Source: Butyricicoccus pullicaecorum DSM 23266 (lineage in GTDB: Bacteria; Bacillota; Clostridia; Oscillospirales; Butyricicoccaceae). Taken from it: a stretch of DNA of 64,000 nucleotides. The notes beneath the pieces were generated by a model, which had not been told where the DNA came from, made no database searches, and was given only the letters and a program-made list of their open reading frames with translations. Location: NCBI RefSeq assembly GCF_900167005.1, contig NZ_FUXW01000002.1, forward strand, positions 1-64,000, read 5' to 3'. Of the stretch, positions 6,954 through 17,200 are shown piece by piece (position 1 is the first letter of the stretch; every line of letters starts with the position of its first letter). The translations under genes were made by a program, and so were the position numbers.

Positions 6954-8255
6954 ATGGCTTCCAAGATCGTATCGGTCGATCCGGGTTCCCCGGCGGAGCG
7001 CGCAGGCATCCTCGCAGGCGAGACCCTGCTGATGATCGACGGCGCAGCAGTACGCGACGTGCTGGACTATAAATTTTACGGCTATGATGCCCGCCTCACG
7101 CTCGAGCTGCTGGATGAGAACGGCCAGACGCGCACGGTGTCCGTTCGAAAGCAGGAGGGTGAGCCGCTCGGACTCAACTTCGAGCACTACCTGATGGATA
7201 AGATGAAGCGCTGCTCGAATAAGTGCGTTTTCTGCTTCATCGACCAGCTGCCCAAGGGCATGCGTGAGACACTGTACGTCAAGGATGATGACGCGCGCAT
7301 GTCTTTCCTGCTGGGCAACTATATCTCTATGACCAATCTGTCCGAGGCCGATGTAGACCGTATTCTGCGCATGCACATTTCGCCGGTCAATATCTCGGTA
7401 CAGACCACAAACCCCGAACTGCGCGTCAAGATGCTGCAAAATCCCAAGGCGGGCGAGGCGCTCAAACTGCTGCCCCGGTTTGCCGAGGGCGGCATCACCA
7501 TGAATTGCCAGCTGGTCATCTGCGAAGGCTTAAACGACGGTGACGAGCTGCGCCGCTCGCTTGCTGATCTGGAAGCGCTCTATCCGGCGGTCAATTCCAT
7601 TTCGGTCGTTCCCTTCGGCATGACCGACCACCGCGACGGCCTGTACCCCCTGAAGCCCATGACCTATGAGGGTGCCTGTGAGATGCTGGATATCGTAGAA
7701 TCGTTCGCGGCAAAGTGCCTGGAAAAGCACGGCACCCGTTTGGTCTGGTGCGGTGATGAGGTTTACCTCAAGGCTGGCCGTCCGCTGCCCGATGCCGATT
7801 ATTATGAGGACTTTACCCAGTTTGAGAACGGTATCGGTATGCTGTCGCTGTTCTCCGAGGAATTCCGACTGGCCTTGTCCGACTACGAAGGCCAGAGTGC
7901 GCGTCCGTGCTGTATCGCGACCGGTATGGCAGCTGCACCGACCATGACCGCACTCATTGACGAAGCGCGCCGGGTATGCGATAATTTAACTGTACCTGTA
8001 TACGCGATCCAGAACGATTTCTTTGGCCATGGTGTCACGGTGGCCGGACTGATTACCGGTCAGGATCTGGTCGCACAGCTCAAAGGTAAGGATCTGGGCG
8101 AGCGGGTGCTGATCTCGGCCAATATGCTGCGCGACGGCGGCGACGTCTTCCTGGATGACATAACGCTTGCGCAGGCATCCGAGGCGCTCGGCGTACCGGT
8201 ACAGACCGTTGAGATCGACGGCGGTGCACTGGTCGATCAAATTTTTGCACAATAA
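6954..8255 (+). CDS. DUF512 radical-SAM protein with N-terminal PDZ-like domain
   Basis: This 433-aa protein belongs to the conserved Clostridia/cyanobacteria family combining a PDZ-like N-terminus, a radical-SAM core and a DUF512 C-terminus. Residues 1-50 form the PDZ-like part (GSPAERAGILAGETLLMIDG). CSNKCVFCFIDQ near residue 84 supplies the three cysteines (CxxxCxFC) for a 4Fe-4S cluster. The remainder matches DUF512. The ATG at 6954 has GGGAGGAAAA upstream. It starts the DUF512-der-plsY-gpsA run, a common clostridial order, but the reaction it catalyses is unknown. Confidence 0.9.
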   Translation: MASKIVSVDPGSPAERAGILAGETLLMIDGAAVRDVLDYKFYGYDARLTLELLDENGQTRTVSVRKQEGEPLGLNFEHYLMDKMKRCSNKCVFCFIDQLPKGMRETLYVKDDDARMSFLLGNYISMTNLSEADVDRILRMHISPVNISVQTTNPELRVKMLQNPKAGEALKLLPRFAEGGITMNCQLVICEGLNDGDELRRSLADLEALYPAVNSISVVPFGMTDHRDGLYPLKPMTYEGACEMLDIVESFAAKCLEKHGTRLVWCGDEVYLKAGRPLPDADYYEDFTQFENGIGMLSLFSEEFRLALSDYEGQSARPCCIATGMAAAPTMTALIDEARRVCDNLTVPVYAIQNDFFGHGVTVAGLITGQDLVAQLKGKDLGERVLISANMLRDGGDVFLDDITLAQASEALGVPVQTVEIDGGALVDQIFAQ

Positions 8256-8286
8256 CCCCCTATTGCGATAAAGGAGGCGAAACGCC

Positions 8287-9612
8287 ATGTCCAAACCAAC
8301 TGTTGCGATCGTCGGCCGCCCGAACGTGGGCAAGTCCCAGCTGTTCAACCGACTGGCCGGCAAGCGCCTGTCCATTGTTGAGGACACCCCGGGTGTCACC
8401 CGTGACCGTCTGTATGCGGAATGTGAGTGGCGCGGCCGCGTGTTCTCGATCATCGACACCGGCGGTATCGAGCCGTCCAACGATAACGAGATCCTGAAGT
8501 TCATGCGCTTTCAGGCAGAGACCGCGATTCATCATGCGGATGTCATCATTTTCATCACCGACCTGCGCACGGGCGTGACCGCTTCGGACATGGACGTTGC
8601 AGCCATGCTCCAGCGCAGCGGCAAGCCGGTTGTGCTGGCGGTCAATAAGTGCGACAAGCCCGGCCAGCCCGAGCCCGAGTTCTACGAGTTCTATAACCTC
8701 GGCCTGGGTGAGCCCTTCGGCATTTCTGCACTGCACGGCTACGGCACGGGCGACCTGCTCGACGAAGCATTCCAGTATTTCCCGCCCGAGGAAGAGGATG
8801 ACGAGGACGAGGGACGCATTCGCGTTGCACTCATCGGTAAGCCCAACGTCGGCAAATCCAGTCTGCTCAACCGTGTCCTCGGTGAGGAGCGCGTCATTGT
8901 ATCCAATGTCGCCGGTACTACTCGCGACAGCGTAGACGCCAAGCTGGACAACCAGTACGGTAAATTTACCTTTATTGATACCGCAGGTATTCGCCGTAAG
9001 TCCAAGGTCGAGGAAAAGATCGAGAAATTCTCGGTCATGCGCTCGCTCATGGCAGTGGAACGCGCTGACGTATGCGTCATTATGATCGACGCTACCGAGG
9101 GCGTAACCGAACAGGATACCAAGGTCGCAGGTGAGGCGCATAACGCCGGCAAGGCCTGCATCATCGTGGTCAATAAGTGGGATCTGGTCGAGAAGGACGG
9201 CGGCACGATGAAGGAGTATACCCTGCGCGTGCGCGAGGGTCTGGCTTATATGCCGTACGCACCGGTGCTGTTCATCTCTGCCAAGACCGGCCAGCGTGTC
9301 GATAAGATCTACGAGACCATCTGCCACGTTTACGAGCAGAACCATAAGCGTGTCCCGACCGGACAGCTCAACTCCATTTTGGCCGAGGCGACCGCGCGTG
9401 TGCAGCCGCCCACCGATAAGGGTCGCCGCCTGAAGATTTACTACATGACCCAGGCCGGTGTATGCCCGCCGACTTTTGTGTGCTTCTGCAACGATGCACG
9501 CCTGTTCCATTTCTCGTATCAGCGCTATCTGGAAAACCAGATCCGCGAGGTATTTGACCTGACCGGTACGCCGGTGCGTATGATCGTACGCCAGCGCGGC
9601 GATAAGGAATAA
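8287..9612 (+). CDS. der: Ribosome-associated GTPase Der (EngA)
   Basis: This 441-aa tandem GTPase is needed for 50S subunit assembly. The first G domain has GRPNVGKSQLFN at residues 9-20, DTPGVTRD and NKCD. The second starts near residue 180 with GKPNVGKSSLLN, then DTAGIRRK and NKWD. The C-terminal KH-like domain is present (KIYYMTQ, TPVRMIVRQR). Glutamine after the first P-loop (KSQ, where most have KST or KSS) is a slight variation. ATG with GGAGG 9 nt upstream. Confidence 0.98.
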   Translation: MSKPTVAIVGRPNVGKSQLFNRLAGKRLSIVEDTPGVTRDRLYAECEWRGRVFSIIDTGGIEPSNDNEILKFMRFQAETAIHHADVIIFITDLRTGVTASDMDVAAMLQRSGKPVVLAVNKCDKPGQPEPEFYEFYNLGLGEPFGISALHGYGTGDLLDEAFQYFPPEEEDDEDEGRIRVALIGKPNVGKSSLLNRVLGEERVIVSNVAGTTRDSVDAKLDNQYGKFTFIDTAGIRRKSKVEEKIEKFSVMRSLMAVERADVCVIMIDATEGVTEQDTKVAGEAHNAGKACIIVVNKWDLVEKDGGTMKEYTLRVREGLAYMPYAPVLFISAKTGQRVDKIYETICHVYEQNHKRVPTGQLNSILAEATARVQPPTDKGRRLKIYYMTQAGVCPPTFVCFCNDARLFHFSYQRYLENQIREVFDLTGTPVRMIVRQRGDKE

Positions 9613-9630
9613 AAGTGGGGGAATGTGGTT

Positions 9631-10299
9631 ATGATCCAATCACTGACACAGACACTGGGCACGGCAGGCTGCGCCATCGTCACCATGATTTGTGCCTATC
9701 TGCTGGGCTCGCTGAGTTTTGCGATCATTGTCTGTAAACTGACGCTCGGACGGGATATCCGCGACTACGGCAGCGGCAATGCCGGTCTGACCAATGCCTA
9801 TCGCACGATGGGCGGCGCAAAGACCGGACTGGTTCTGTTGGGCGATCTGGCTAAGGCTGCGGCAGCACTGTCCATCGGTGGTGCGCTGCTCGGTCCGGGC
9901 GGCAAGCTGCTCGCGGGTGCGTTTGTCATTCTGGGACATGTCTATCCGCTCTATTTTGGATTTCGCGGCGGAAAGGGCGTGCTGGTCGGCGCAATGACAT
10001 TGCTGCTGTTCGACTGGCGTATTTTCCTCGTCGCACTCGGCCTGTTTATCATTGCGGTTGCCCTGACGCGCTGGGTGTCGCTCGGCTCCATTCTGGGCGC
10101 CATCAGCTTCCCGTTCACCATGTACTATTTCTACCGCAGTCCGCTGTATACCGTGGTTGCGGTCATTCTGTCGGGCGCGGTCATCTATCTGCACCGCTCC
10201 AATATCAAGCGTATTTTAGCGGGTAAGGAAAACAAATTCACGCTGCACGGCAAGCCGCAGATTACGGGAGATGACCAAAAAGGAGAGAACGGCAAATGA
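9631..10299 (+). CDS. plsY: Glycerol-3-phosphate 1-O-acyltransferase PlsY
   Basis: This 222-aa membrane enzyme acylates glycerol-3-phosphate from acyl-phosphate, the first step of phospholipid synthesis. It has five hydrophobic helices and the three cytoplasmic PlsY motifs: SGNAGLTNAYR near residue 48, GHVYPLYFGFRGGKG near residue 108, and the third loop after helix 4. ATG 9631 is chosen over GTG 9625 because the GGGGGA site then lies 9 nt upstream. Its end overlaps gpsA by 4 nt (ATGA), so the two are translationally coupled and together make and use glycerol-3-phosphate. Confidence 0.95.
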   Translation: MIQSLTQTLGTAGCAIVTMICAYLLGSLSFAIIVCKLTLGRDIRDYGSGNAGLTNAYRTMGGAKTGLVLLGDLAKAAAALSIGGALLGPGGKLLAGAFVILGHVYPLYFGFRGGKGVLVGAMTLLLFDWRIFLVALGLFIIAVALTRWVSLGSILGAISFPFTMYYFYRSPLYTVVAVILSGAVIYLHRSNIKRILAGKENKFTLHGKPQITGDDQKGENGK

Positions 10300-11312
10300 A
10301 GATCACGGTTTATGGCGCAGGCAGCTGGGGCATTGCATTGTCGCTGGTGCTGGCGCATAATGGTCATCAGGTGACCACCTGGACGCATCGCGAGGAGCAG
10401 TGCAGACAGCTCCGGGAAACCCGTATGAATGCCAAGCTGCTGCCCGGTGTGCACATTCCCGAGCAGATCGCGCTGACAAGCGAGATCGATTGTGCACGCG
10501 ATGCCGAGCTGGTCGTGCTGGCAGTACCCAGCTTTGCAGTCGCAGAGACCGCAGAGAAGGCCGCAGCCATCGTGCCCGCAGGCGTTCCGATTGTCAATGT
10601 CGGCAAGGGATTGGACGCAGCGCACGATTACTGCCGTTTTTCCGAGACCATCGACCGCGCATTTGACGGACAGAATCCGGTGGTTGCCCTGACCGGCCCT
10701 ACCCACGCAGAGGAAGTCGCACGCGGCATTCCGACGGCCATTCTTGCGGCATCGGCTAGTCGTTCGGCAGCCGAACTGTGCCAGGATGTGTTTATGAATG
10801 AGGTATTTCGCGTGTATACCTCGTCAGACATCATCGGTGCAGAGATTGGCGGTGCATTTAAGAACGTCATTGCGCTGGCTGCTGGTATTGCCGACGGTCT
10901 GGGACTGGGAGATAACTCCAAGGCAGGACTAATGACCCGCGGACTGACTGAGATTGCACGCTTGGGCGTGACGCTGGGTGCCAAGCAGGAGACCTTTGCC
11001 GGTCTGTCCGGTATGGGTGACCTGATCGTTACCTGTACGTCTATGCATTCGCGTAACCGCCGGGCTGGTATTTTGATCGGTAAGGGCAAGAGCGTCCAGC
11101 AGGCCATGGAGGAGATCGGCGCGGTTGTCGAGGGATATTACGCGACCGAGGCAGGACATCACATGGCACAGAAGACCGGTGTGTCCATGCCGATTACCAG
11201 TGAACTGTATCACGTGCTCTACGAGGGCGGCGATGTGCACCGCGGTATTGCGGCGCTCATGGGACGCTCCAAGAAGGACGAGCACGAGAGTGAGACCACC
11301 TGGCTGACCTGA
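10296..11312 (+). CDS. gpsA: NAD(P)-dependent glycerol-3-phosphate dehydrogenase
   Basis: This 338-aa enzyme reduces dihydroxyacetone phosphate to sn-glycerol-3-phosphate. The Rossmann motif GAGSWGIAL is at residues 6-14, GPTHAEEVARG near 133, and the catalytic lysine region GGAFKNVIALAAG near 188. ATGA overlap with plsY couples their translation, and GAAAAAGGAGAG-type sequence inside plsY provides the ribosome-binding site. A terminator follows 33 nt after the stop. Confidence 0.97.
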   Translation: MKITVYGAGSWGIALSLVLAHNGHQVTTWTHREEQCRQLRETRMNAKLLPGVHIPEQIALTSEIDCARDAELVVLAVPSFAVAETAEKAAAIVPAGVPIVNVGKGLDAAHDYCRFSETIDRAFDGQNPVVALTGPTHAEEVARGIPTAILAASASRSAAELCQDVFMNEVFRVYTSSDIIGAEIGGAFKNVIALAAGIADGLGLGDNSKAGLMTRGLTEIARLGVTLGAKQETFAGLSGMGDLIVTCTSMHSRNRRAGILIGKGKSVQQAMEEIGAVVEGYYATEAGHHMAQKTGVSMPITSELYHVLYEGGDVHRGIAALMGRSKKDEHESETTWLT

Positions 11313-11345
11313 TATATCCCCCTGTTTTTCTGATGACACAATATA

Positions 11346-11372
11346 CCCGGGACGGAAAGTCCCGGGTTTTTT
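11346..11372 (+). terminator. Intrinsic terminator after gpsA
   Basis: The stem CCCGGGA-CGGAAAG-TCCCGGG is followed by six T. It ends the DUF512-der-plsY-gpsA operon. Confidence 0.92.
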
Positions 11373-11430
11373 CATGTAAACGGTGCATAGAGTAAAGGGA
11401 GACATCGCGAACAAGATTGAGGCGAACTTG

Positions 11431-11459
11431 TTGCGCTGGGGGTGCAAATGGGATATAAT
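11431..11459 (+). promoter_or_regulatory. Promoter of the murB-rapZ-whiA-dnaE operon
   Basis: -35 TTGCGC and an exact -10 TATAAT are separated by 17 nt; the -10 is 45 nt before murB. Gaps of only 18, 27 and 17 nt follow between murB, rapZ, whiA and dnaE, so one transcript is likely. Confidence 0.7.
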
Positions 11460-11503
11460 AAACCTGTATACCATTTTATCATTTCTGAAAAAGGAGGCTC
11501 TTC

Positions 11504-12403
11504 ATGCAAGATATCATTGCTGCTTTGAAGCCTTATGAATCATATATCCGCATCCGGGAACACGAACCGATGGCACATCATACGACCTTCCGCATCGGCG
11601 GCCCGGCTGATCTGTTTTTGGACTGCGCTTCGGGTGCACCGCTTGAGGAAATCGTCCCGATCATTCGCGGCGCAGGCGTTCCGCTCTATGTCGTGGGACG
11701 CGGTTCCAACCTGCTGGTGCACGACGAGGGCGTGCGTGGTGTCGTGCTGTGCACGGCTGAGATGCACGAGATCACGGTCTCGGGCAGTACCATCAGTGCC
11801 GAGGCGGGCGCATTGCTATTTTCCATCGCATCGTGCGCATTGCGTCAGGGACTGGGCGGCGCGGAGTTTGCCGCAGGCATTCCGGGTACGCTGGGCGGCG
11901 CGGTCTTTATGAACGCAGGCGCTTACGGCGGCCAAATGGCCGATATTGTGGTGCGCACGCACTATCTGGACGGCGAGGGTAAGATTGGGACAATCGAGGG
12001 GGACGCGCACCAGTTCGGGTACCGCGAGAGCGTGTTCAAGTCCAATCCAGATTGGATTGTCCTGTCGTCCGAGCTGCGCCTGTCGCCCGACTCTGCCGAC
12101 GTCATCCGCGAAAAAATGCAGGATTACGCCCAGCGCCGTCGGGACAAACAGCCGCTTGAATTTCCGTCTGCCGGATCGACCTTTAAGCGCCCGGAAGGAT
12201 ACTTTGCGGGCAAGCTGATTCAGGACAGCGGACTGATGGGATATACCGTGGGGGGCGCGCAGGTTTCGGAAAAGCACGCTGGTTTTCTCATCAATCGCGG
12301 CGGTGCGACCTGTGCGGATATGCTGGCACTGATCGAGCATGTCCAGCAGACGGTTTTGAAAAATTTTGGCGTCGAGCTTCACTGTGAGGTTCGACTGGTC
12401 TGA
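11504..12403 (+). CDS. murB: UDP-N-acetylenolpyruvoylglucosamine reductase MurB
   Basis: This 299-aa FAD enzyme reduces enolpyruvyl-UDP-GlcNAc to UDP-MurNAc in peptidoglycan precursor synthesis. FAD-binding motifs are visible: TTFRIGGPADLF near residue 27, GRGSNLLVHD near 65, and GIPGTLGGAVFMNAGAYGG near 125. Near the C-terminus are AGSTFKRPEG and KLIQDSGLMG, then EKHAGFLIN. This is the shorter type II form found in Gram-positives. AAGGAGGC lies 9 nt before the ATG. Confidence 0.97.
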   Translation: MQDIIAALKPYESYIRIREHEPMAHHTTFRIGGPADLFLDCASGAPLEEIVPIIRGAGVPLYVVGRGSNLLVHDEGVRGVVLCTAEMHEITVSGSTISAEAGALLFSIASCALRQGLGGAEFAAGIPGTLGGAVFMNAGAYGGQMADIVVRTHYLDGEGKIGTIEGDAHQFGYRESVFKSNPDWIVLSSELRLSPDSADVIREKMQDYAQRRRDKQPLEFPSAGSTFKRPEGYFAGKLIQDSGLMGYTVGGAQVSEKHAGFLINRGGATCADMLALIEHVQQTVLKNFGVELHCEVRLV

Positions 12404-12421
12404 CCAAAGGGGGTCATTATT

Positions 12422-13285
12422 GTGCATTTTCTCATTGTAACGGGTATGTCTGGCGCGGGTAAGAGCCGCGCTGTGGCTGTGCTCGAGGACTTGGGCTATT
12501 ACTGCGTGGATAACCTGCCCATTCCGCTGATTCCGAAGTTTGCGGAGATCTGCCTGGCTGCAACTGAGCAGTACGACAAGGTTGCGCTGGTCACCGACGT
12601 GCGCGCAGGTGACAGCTTCAGCAAACTGTTCACGTCGCTCGATAGCATCCGCAGCATGGGTTGCGACTATCGCATTCTGTATCTGGATACGGCAACGCAG
12701 ACGCTGATCACGCGCTATAAGGAGACGCGGCGCAAGCATCCGCTGATGAACGAGGGCTTGAGCCTGGCTGAGGCCATCGACCGTGAGCGTGACCGTCTGG
12801 AAGCCGTGCGCGGTCGTGCGGATTACGTCGTAGATACCACAAAGCTGACTGCTGCCGGACTGCGTGAGCATCTGGTGCGCCTGTTTGCAGGTACGGACAG
12901 CGGACAGGTCTTCCAGATCATTGTCGAGTCGTTTGGCTTTAAGCACGGCATTCCGACCGAGGCCGATCTGGTGTTTGACGTGCGTTTTCTGCCCAATCCG
13001 TACTATGAGATCAGTCTGCGCGAACATAACGGCACCGAACCGGCTGTACGGGACTACGTGTTCCAGGGCGGCACGGCGGATGCCTTGATGATGCACCTCA
13101 ACTCGCTGATGGATTTTTTGATTCCGCGATACATTTCGGAGGGCAAGACCTCGGTTGTAGTCTGCATCGGCTGCACGGGCGGCAAGCATCGCTCGGTTGC
13201 TATCACCGAGGCGCTGGCGGCACATCTGCGCGCCGAGGGCAATAAGAACCTGACCGTAGTGCATCGGGATTATCAGCGTGCTTGA
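12422..13285 (+). CDS. rapZ: RNase adapter / nucleotide-binding protein RapZ (YvcJ)
   Basis: This 287-aa P-loop protein binds nucleotides. In E. coli it adapts RNase E to small RNAs of glucosamine metabolism; in Firmicutes the role is less clear. The Walker A motif GMSGAGKS is at residues 8-15. The conserved DVRAGD is near residue 60 and a C-terminal GCTGGKHRSV matches the family RNA/sugar-phosphate-binding domain. GTG start at 12422 after AAAGGGGG. It lies between murB and whiA, but the usual yvcK gene is absent from between rapZ and whiA here. Confidence 0.95.
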   Translation: MHFLIVTGMSGAGKSRAVAVLEDLGYYCVDNLPIPLIPKFAEICLAATEQYDKVALVTDVRAGDSFSKLFTSLDSIRSMGCDYRILYLDTATQTLITRYKETRRKHPLMNEGLSLAEAIDRERDRLEAVRGRADYVVDTTKLTAAGLREHLVRLFAGTDSGQVFQIIVESFGFKHGIPTEADLVFDVRFLPNPYYEISLREHNGTEPAVRDYVFQGGTADALMMHLNSLMDFLIPRYISEGKTSVVVCIGCTGGKHRSVAITEALAAHLRAEGNKNLTVVHRDYQRA

Positions 13286-13312
13286 CCGGTCACCGCGCCA
13301 AGGAGGGCGACT

Positions 13313-14218
13313 ATGCTGACCTTTTCTGCAAGAACCAAAAATGAACTGTGCCGCGCACCGGTTGGACGAGCCTGCTGTCGCACAGCCGAGCTGTATGGCA
13401 TGTTGCTCTTCGGCGCGACATTTTCCTGCCGGGAAATTCGTCTGGTGAGTGAACAGCCGTCCATTATCCGGCGGGCAGCGATGCTGCTGAACAAGGTGTG
13501 CGGCGTGTCCGCACAGCCAGTGTCGGTTGGACGGCGCAAGGTCATCCAGCTGACCGAGCCGAGCGAAATCGCGGCAGTCATGGAACACATGGGCTATGAC
13601 TTTCGCAGCTATATCACCTATCACTTGAATCGTAATGTGATCGAAAACGATTGCTGTGCCGCAGCGTTTGTGCGCGGCATGTTTTTGATGGCGGGCAGTG
13701 TCGCCGGGCCGGATAAAAAGAGTCATCTGGAGATCAAGACCGGACACGCTATTTTAGGGCGTGAGGTCATGAGTCTGCTGCTTGATCTGGAACTTATGCC
13801 CAAGATGATCGAGCGCCGGTCGACCTGGCTGCTGTACTGGAAGAACACCGCACAGGTCGAGGATTTTCTGACCCTCATCGGCGCACGGCATGCCGCTTTG
13901 GCGATTATGGAAGCCAAGGTGGAAAAGCAGCTGCGCGGAGAGATCAACCGCAAGGTCAACTGTGAGACCGCCAATCTGATTAAGATTACGAGCGCATCCA
14001 CCAAGCAGATTTCGGCCATCGAGAAGGCATTAGCAATCGGCGGCATTGAGATTTTCCCGGAAAATCTGCGTCAGACCGTCGACCTGCGCGTTGCCAATCC
14101 GACCGCCAGCCTGGCCGAGCTTGCGGCTAAGTTTGACCCGCCAATCTCCAAGCCCGGTCTGAGTCACCGGCTGGGACGAATCATGGAGATTGCCATGCAT
14201 GTCATTGATTCGGAATAA
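13313..14218 (+). CDS. whiA: DNA-binding protein WhiA
   Basis: At 301 aa it fits the family. WhiA has an N-terminal degenerate LAGLIDADG homing-endonuclease fold (about residues 5-200; RGMFLMAGSV near 122) and a C-terminal helix-turn-helix (TASLAELAAKFDPPISKPGL near 262-281) that binds DNA. In Actinobacteria it controls sporulation division genes, and in Bacillus it affects division and chromosome segregation. AAGGAGGGC precedes the ATG. It is co-transcribed with murB and rapZ. Confidence 0.95.
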   Translation: MLTFSARTKNELCRAPVGRACCRTAELYGMLLFGATFSCREIRLVSEQPSIIRRAAMLLNKVCGVSAQPVSVGRRKVIQLTEPSEIAAVMEHMGYDFRSYITYHLNRNVIENDCCAAAFVRGMFLMAGSVAGPDKKSHLEIKTGHAILGREVMSLLLDLELMPKMIERRSTWLLYWKNTAQVEDFLTLIGARHAALAIMEAKVEKQLRGEINRKVNCETANLIKITSASTKQISAIEKALAIGGIEIFPENLRQTVDLRVANPTASLAELAAKFDPPISKPGLSHRLGRIMEIAMHVIDSE

Positions 14219-14235
14219 AAGGAGGGAATGCCGAT

Positions 14236-17200
14236 TTGGAAAATTTCGCACATCTGCACGTACATACCGAATATAGCCTGCTCGACGGCGCATGCCGGAT
14301 TGAGAAGCTGATGGATCGTGTCGCCGAACTGGGACAGACCGCGGTTGCAATGACCGACCACGGTGTCATGTACGGCGCCATTGATTTTTATAGAGCTGCC
14401 AAGGCGCGCGGCATTCACCCGGTCATCGGCTGCGAGGTCTACGTCACGCCGGGCTCGCGCTTTGAACGAGGTTACGCGCAGGGGCAGTGGCACAGACACT
14501 TGATTTTGCTGTGTGAGAACATGGAGGGCTACCGCAACCTCATTCATATGGTCAGCCTGAGTTTTTCCGAGGGCTTTTATGTCCGCCCCCGTGTCGATCT
14601 CGATTTGCTGCGCAAGCACAGCAAGGGACTGATCTGCCTGTCGGCCTGCCTGGCCGGTTCCATTCCGCAGGCATTGATGAACGGCGACTATGAGGGCGCC
14701 AAAAGACAGGCACTCGAGTTCCGTGAGATTTTCGGAGAGAATAATTTCTTTCTGGAAATTCAGGATCACGGCATCGAGGCACAGAAAGAAGTCAATATGG
14801 GTCTGTACCGTCTGTCGGACGAGACCGGCATTCCGCTGGTCGCGACCAATGACGCGCACTATCTGACCCGTGAAGATGCCCGTATTCAGGATGTGCTGAT
14901 GGCCATTCAGATGGGCAAAACGGTGGACGACCCCACCCGCATGAAGTTTGAGACGAACGAGTTTTACATCAAGTCGGAAGAAGAGATGTTTGCGCTTTTT
15001 CCGACCCACCCGGATGCGATCGCACGCACAGTCGAGATCGCAAACCGCTGTCAGGTAGAATTCGAGTTCGGAAAATATCACCTGCCTCAGTTTGACGTAC
15101 CAGACGGCTATACCGCACGGGAATATCTGGACAAGCTGTGTCTGGAAGGATTGCACGAGCGATACCCGGACGACGACGGCACGGTGCGTGAGCGACTGGA
15201 CTATGAGATCAACATGATCGACAAGATGGGCTTTGTCGATTACTTCCTCATCGTCTCGGACTTTATCCACTATGCCAAGCGCAACGGCATCCCGGTCGGC
15301 CCCGGACGTGGTTCAGCAGCGGGTTCTATTGTATCTTACTGCCTGGGAATCACCGATCTTGACCCGATCAAGTATTCGCTGTACTTCGAACGTTTCCTCA
15401 ACCCGGAACGTGTGTCCATGCCCGATATCGACGTCGATTTCTGCTATGTGCGCCGTCCCGAGGTCATCGAATACGTAACGCGAAAGTATGGTGCCGATCA
15501 CGTCGCGCAGATCGTCACCTTTGGTACCATGGCAGCCCGCGCAGCCATCCGCGACGTCGGACGCGCCCTGTCAATTCCGTACAATGAGGCTGACGCGGTT
15601 GCCAAGCAGGTACCGATGGAACTGCATATTACCATTGACCGTGCACTGACCATCAACCCGGAACTCAAGAAGATGTATGACAGCAACCCGACGGTCAAGA
15701 ATCTGATCGACACCGCACGGGCGCTCGAGGGCATGCCGCGTCATGCATCCACCCATGCGGCGGGCGTGGTCATCACCAAAGACCCGGTTGACACCTATGT
15801 ACCGCTGGCGCGCAACGATGAGCAGATGGTGACCCAGTTCACCATGACTACGCTCGAAGAACTGGGTCTGCTCAAGATGGACTTTCTGGGTCTGCGCAAC
15901 CTGACGGTTATCGCGGACGCTGAGAAGATGATCCGCCGTCATACGCCGGATTTCTCTATCGAGAAGGTATCCGACCACGACGCGGCGACCTTCCAGATGC
16001 TCGGTCAGGGACGCACCATGGGTGTGTTCCAGCTCGAGTCGGCTGGCATTACCAACGTCGTAACCGGACTGCGCCCGCAGTCGATCGAAGATATCACCGC
16101 AGTTGTTGCCCTGTACCGACCGGGCCCGATGCAGTCCATCCCGCGCTATATCGAGTGCCGTCACCATCCCGAGAAGGTGCGCTATAAGCATCCTCTGCTC
16201 GAACCTATCCTGTCGGTCACCTACGGCTGTATGGTCTATCAGGAACAGGTTATGGAGGCGTTCCGTAAGCTGGCCGGGTACTCGCTGGGCAAGGCAGATA
16301 TGGTGCGCCGCGCGATGAGTAAGAAGAAGTTCAAGGAGCTGGAAAAGGAGCGCGTGAGCTTCATTTACGGCAATCCGGACGAGGGCATCGACGGTGCAAT
16401 CGCACGCGGCGTGCCCGAGCAGACCGCAGCAGAGATCTTTGATGAGATCATGGACTTTGCAAACTACGCCTTCAATAAGGCGCATGCGGTGTGCTATGCG
16501 GTTGTATCCTACCGTACCGCTTATCTGAAATGTCACTATCCGCGCGAGTATCTGGCTGCGCTGCTGACCTCGGTGCTTGACGTGCCGGGTAAGATCTCGG
16601 AGTACATTGCCGAGGCAAAGGAGATGGGCATTCGCGTTCTGCCGCCCGATGTCAACAGCTCGGAGGACGGCTTCTCGGTATCCGGCGAGGATATCCGCTT
16701 TGGCTTGGCTGCGATTAAGAACGTCGGACGTGCCTTTATGCGCCAGCTGGTCGAGGAACGACAGGCGAACGGCCCGTATACGTCGCTCATGGATTTCTGC
16801 GAGCGTCTGTATGATAAGGACTTAAACCGCCGTGCACTGGAGAGCATGATTCAGGCGGGTGCGTTTGACTCCATGGGCTTTCACCGCAGCCAGATGCTGG
16901 CTGTATACGAGCGGGTGGTGGACGCAGTCGCCAATGAACGGCGCAAGAACGTCGAGGGACAGCTTGACCTGTTCGGCATGGGTGTTGAGAACGTGCAGGA
17001 CGAGGAAATCGCCATGCCCAACCTGCCTGAGATGGGCAAAAAAGAGCTGCTGGCGTTGGAAAAGCAGACCACCGGCCTGTACCTGTCCGGTCATCCGATG
17101 GATGCCTACGAATCGCTTGCCAAGCGGGCGAATGCAGCCAAGATTCGTGCGATAGCAGATGATCTTATGCCGGACGCCGAGCAGCCCAAGTATAAAGATG

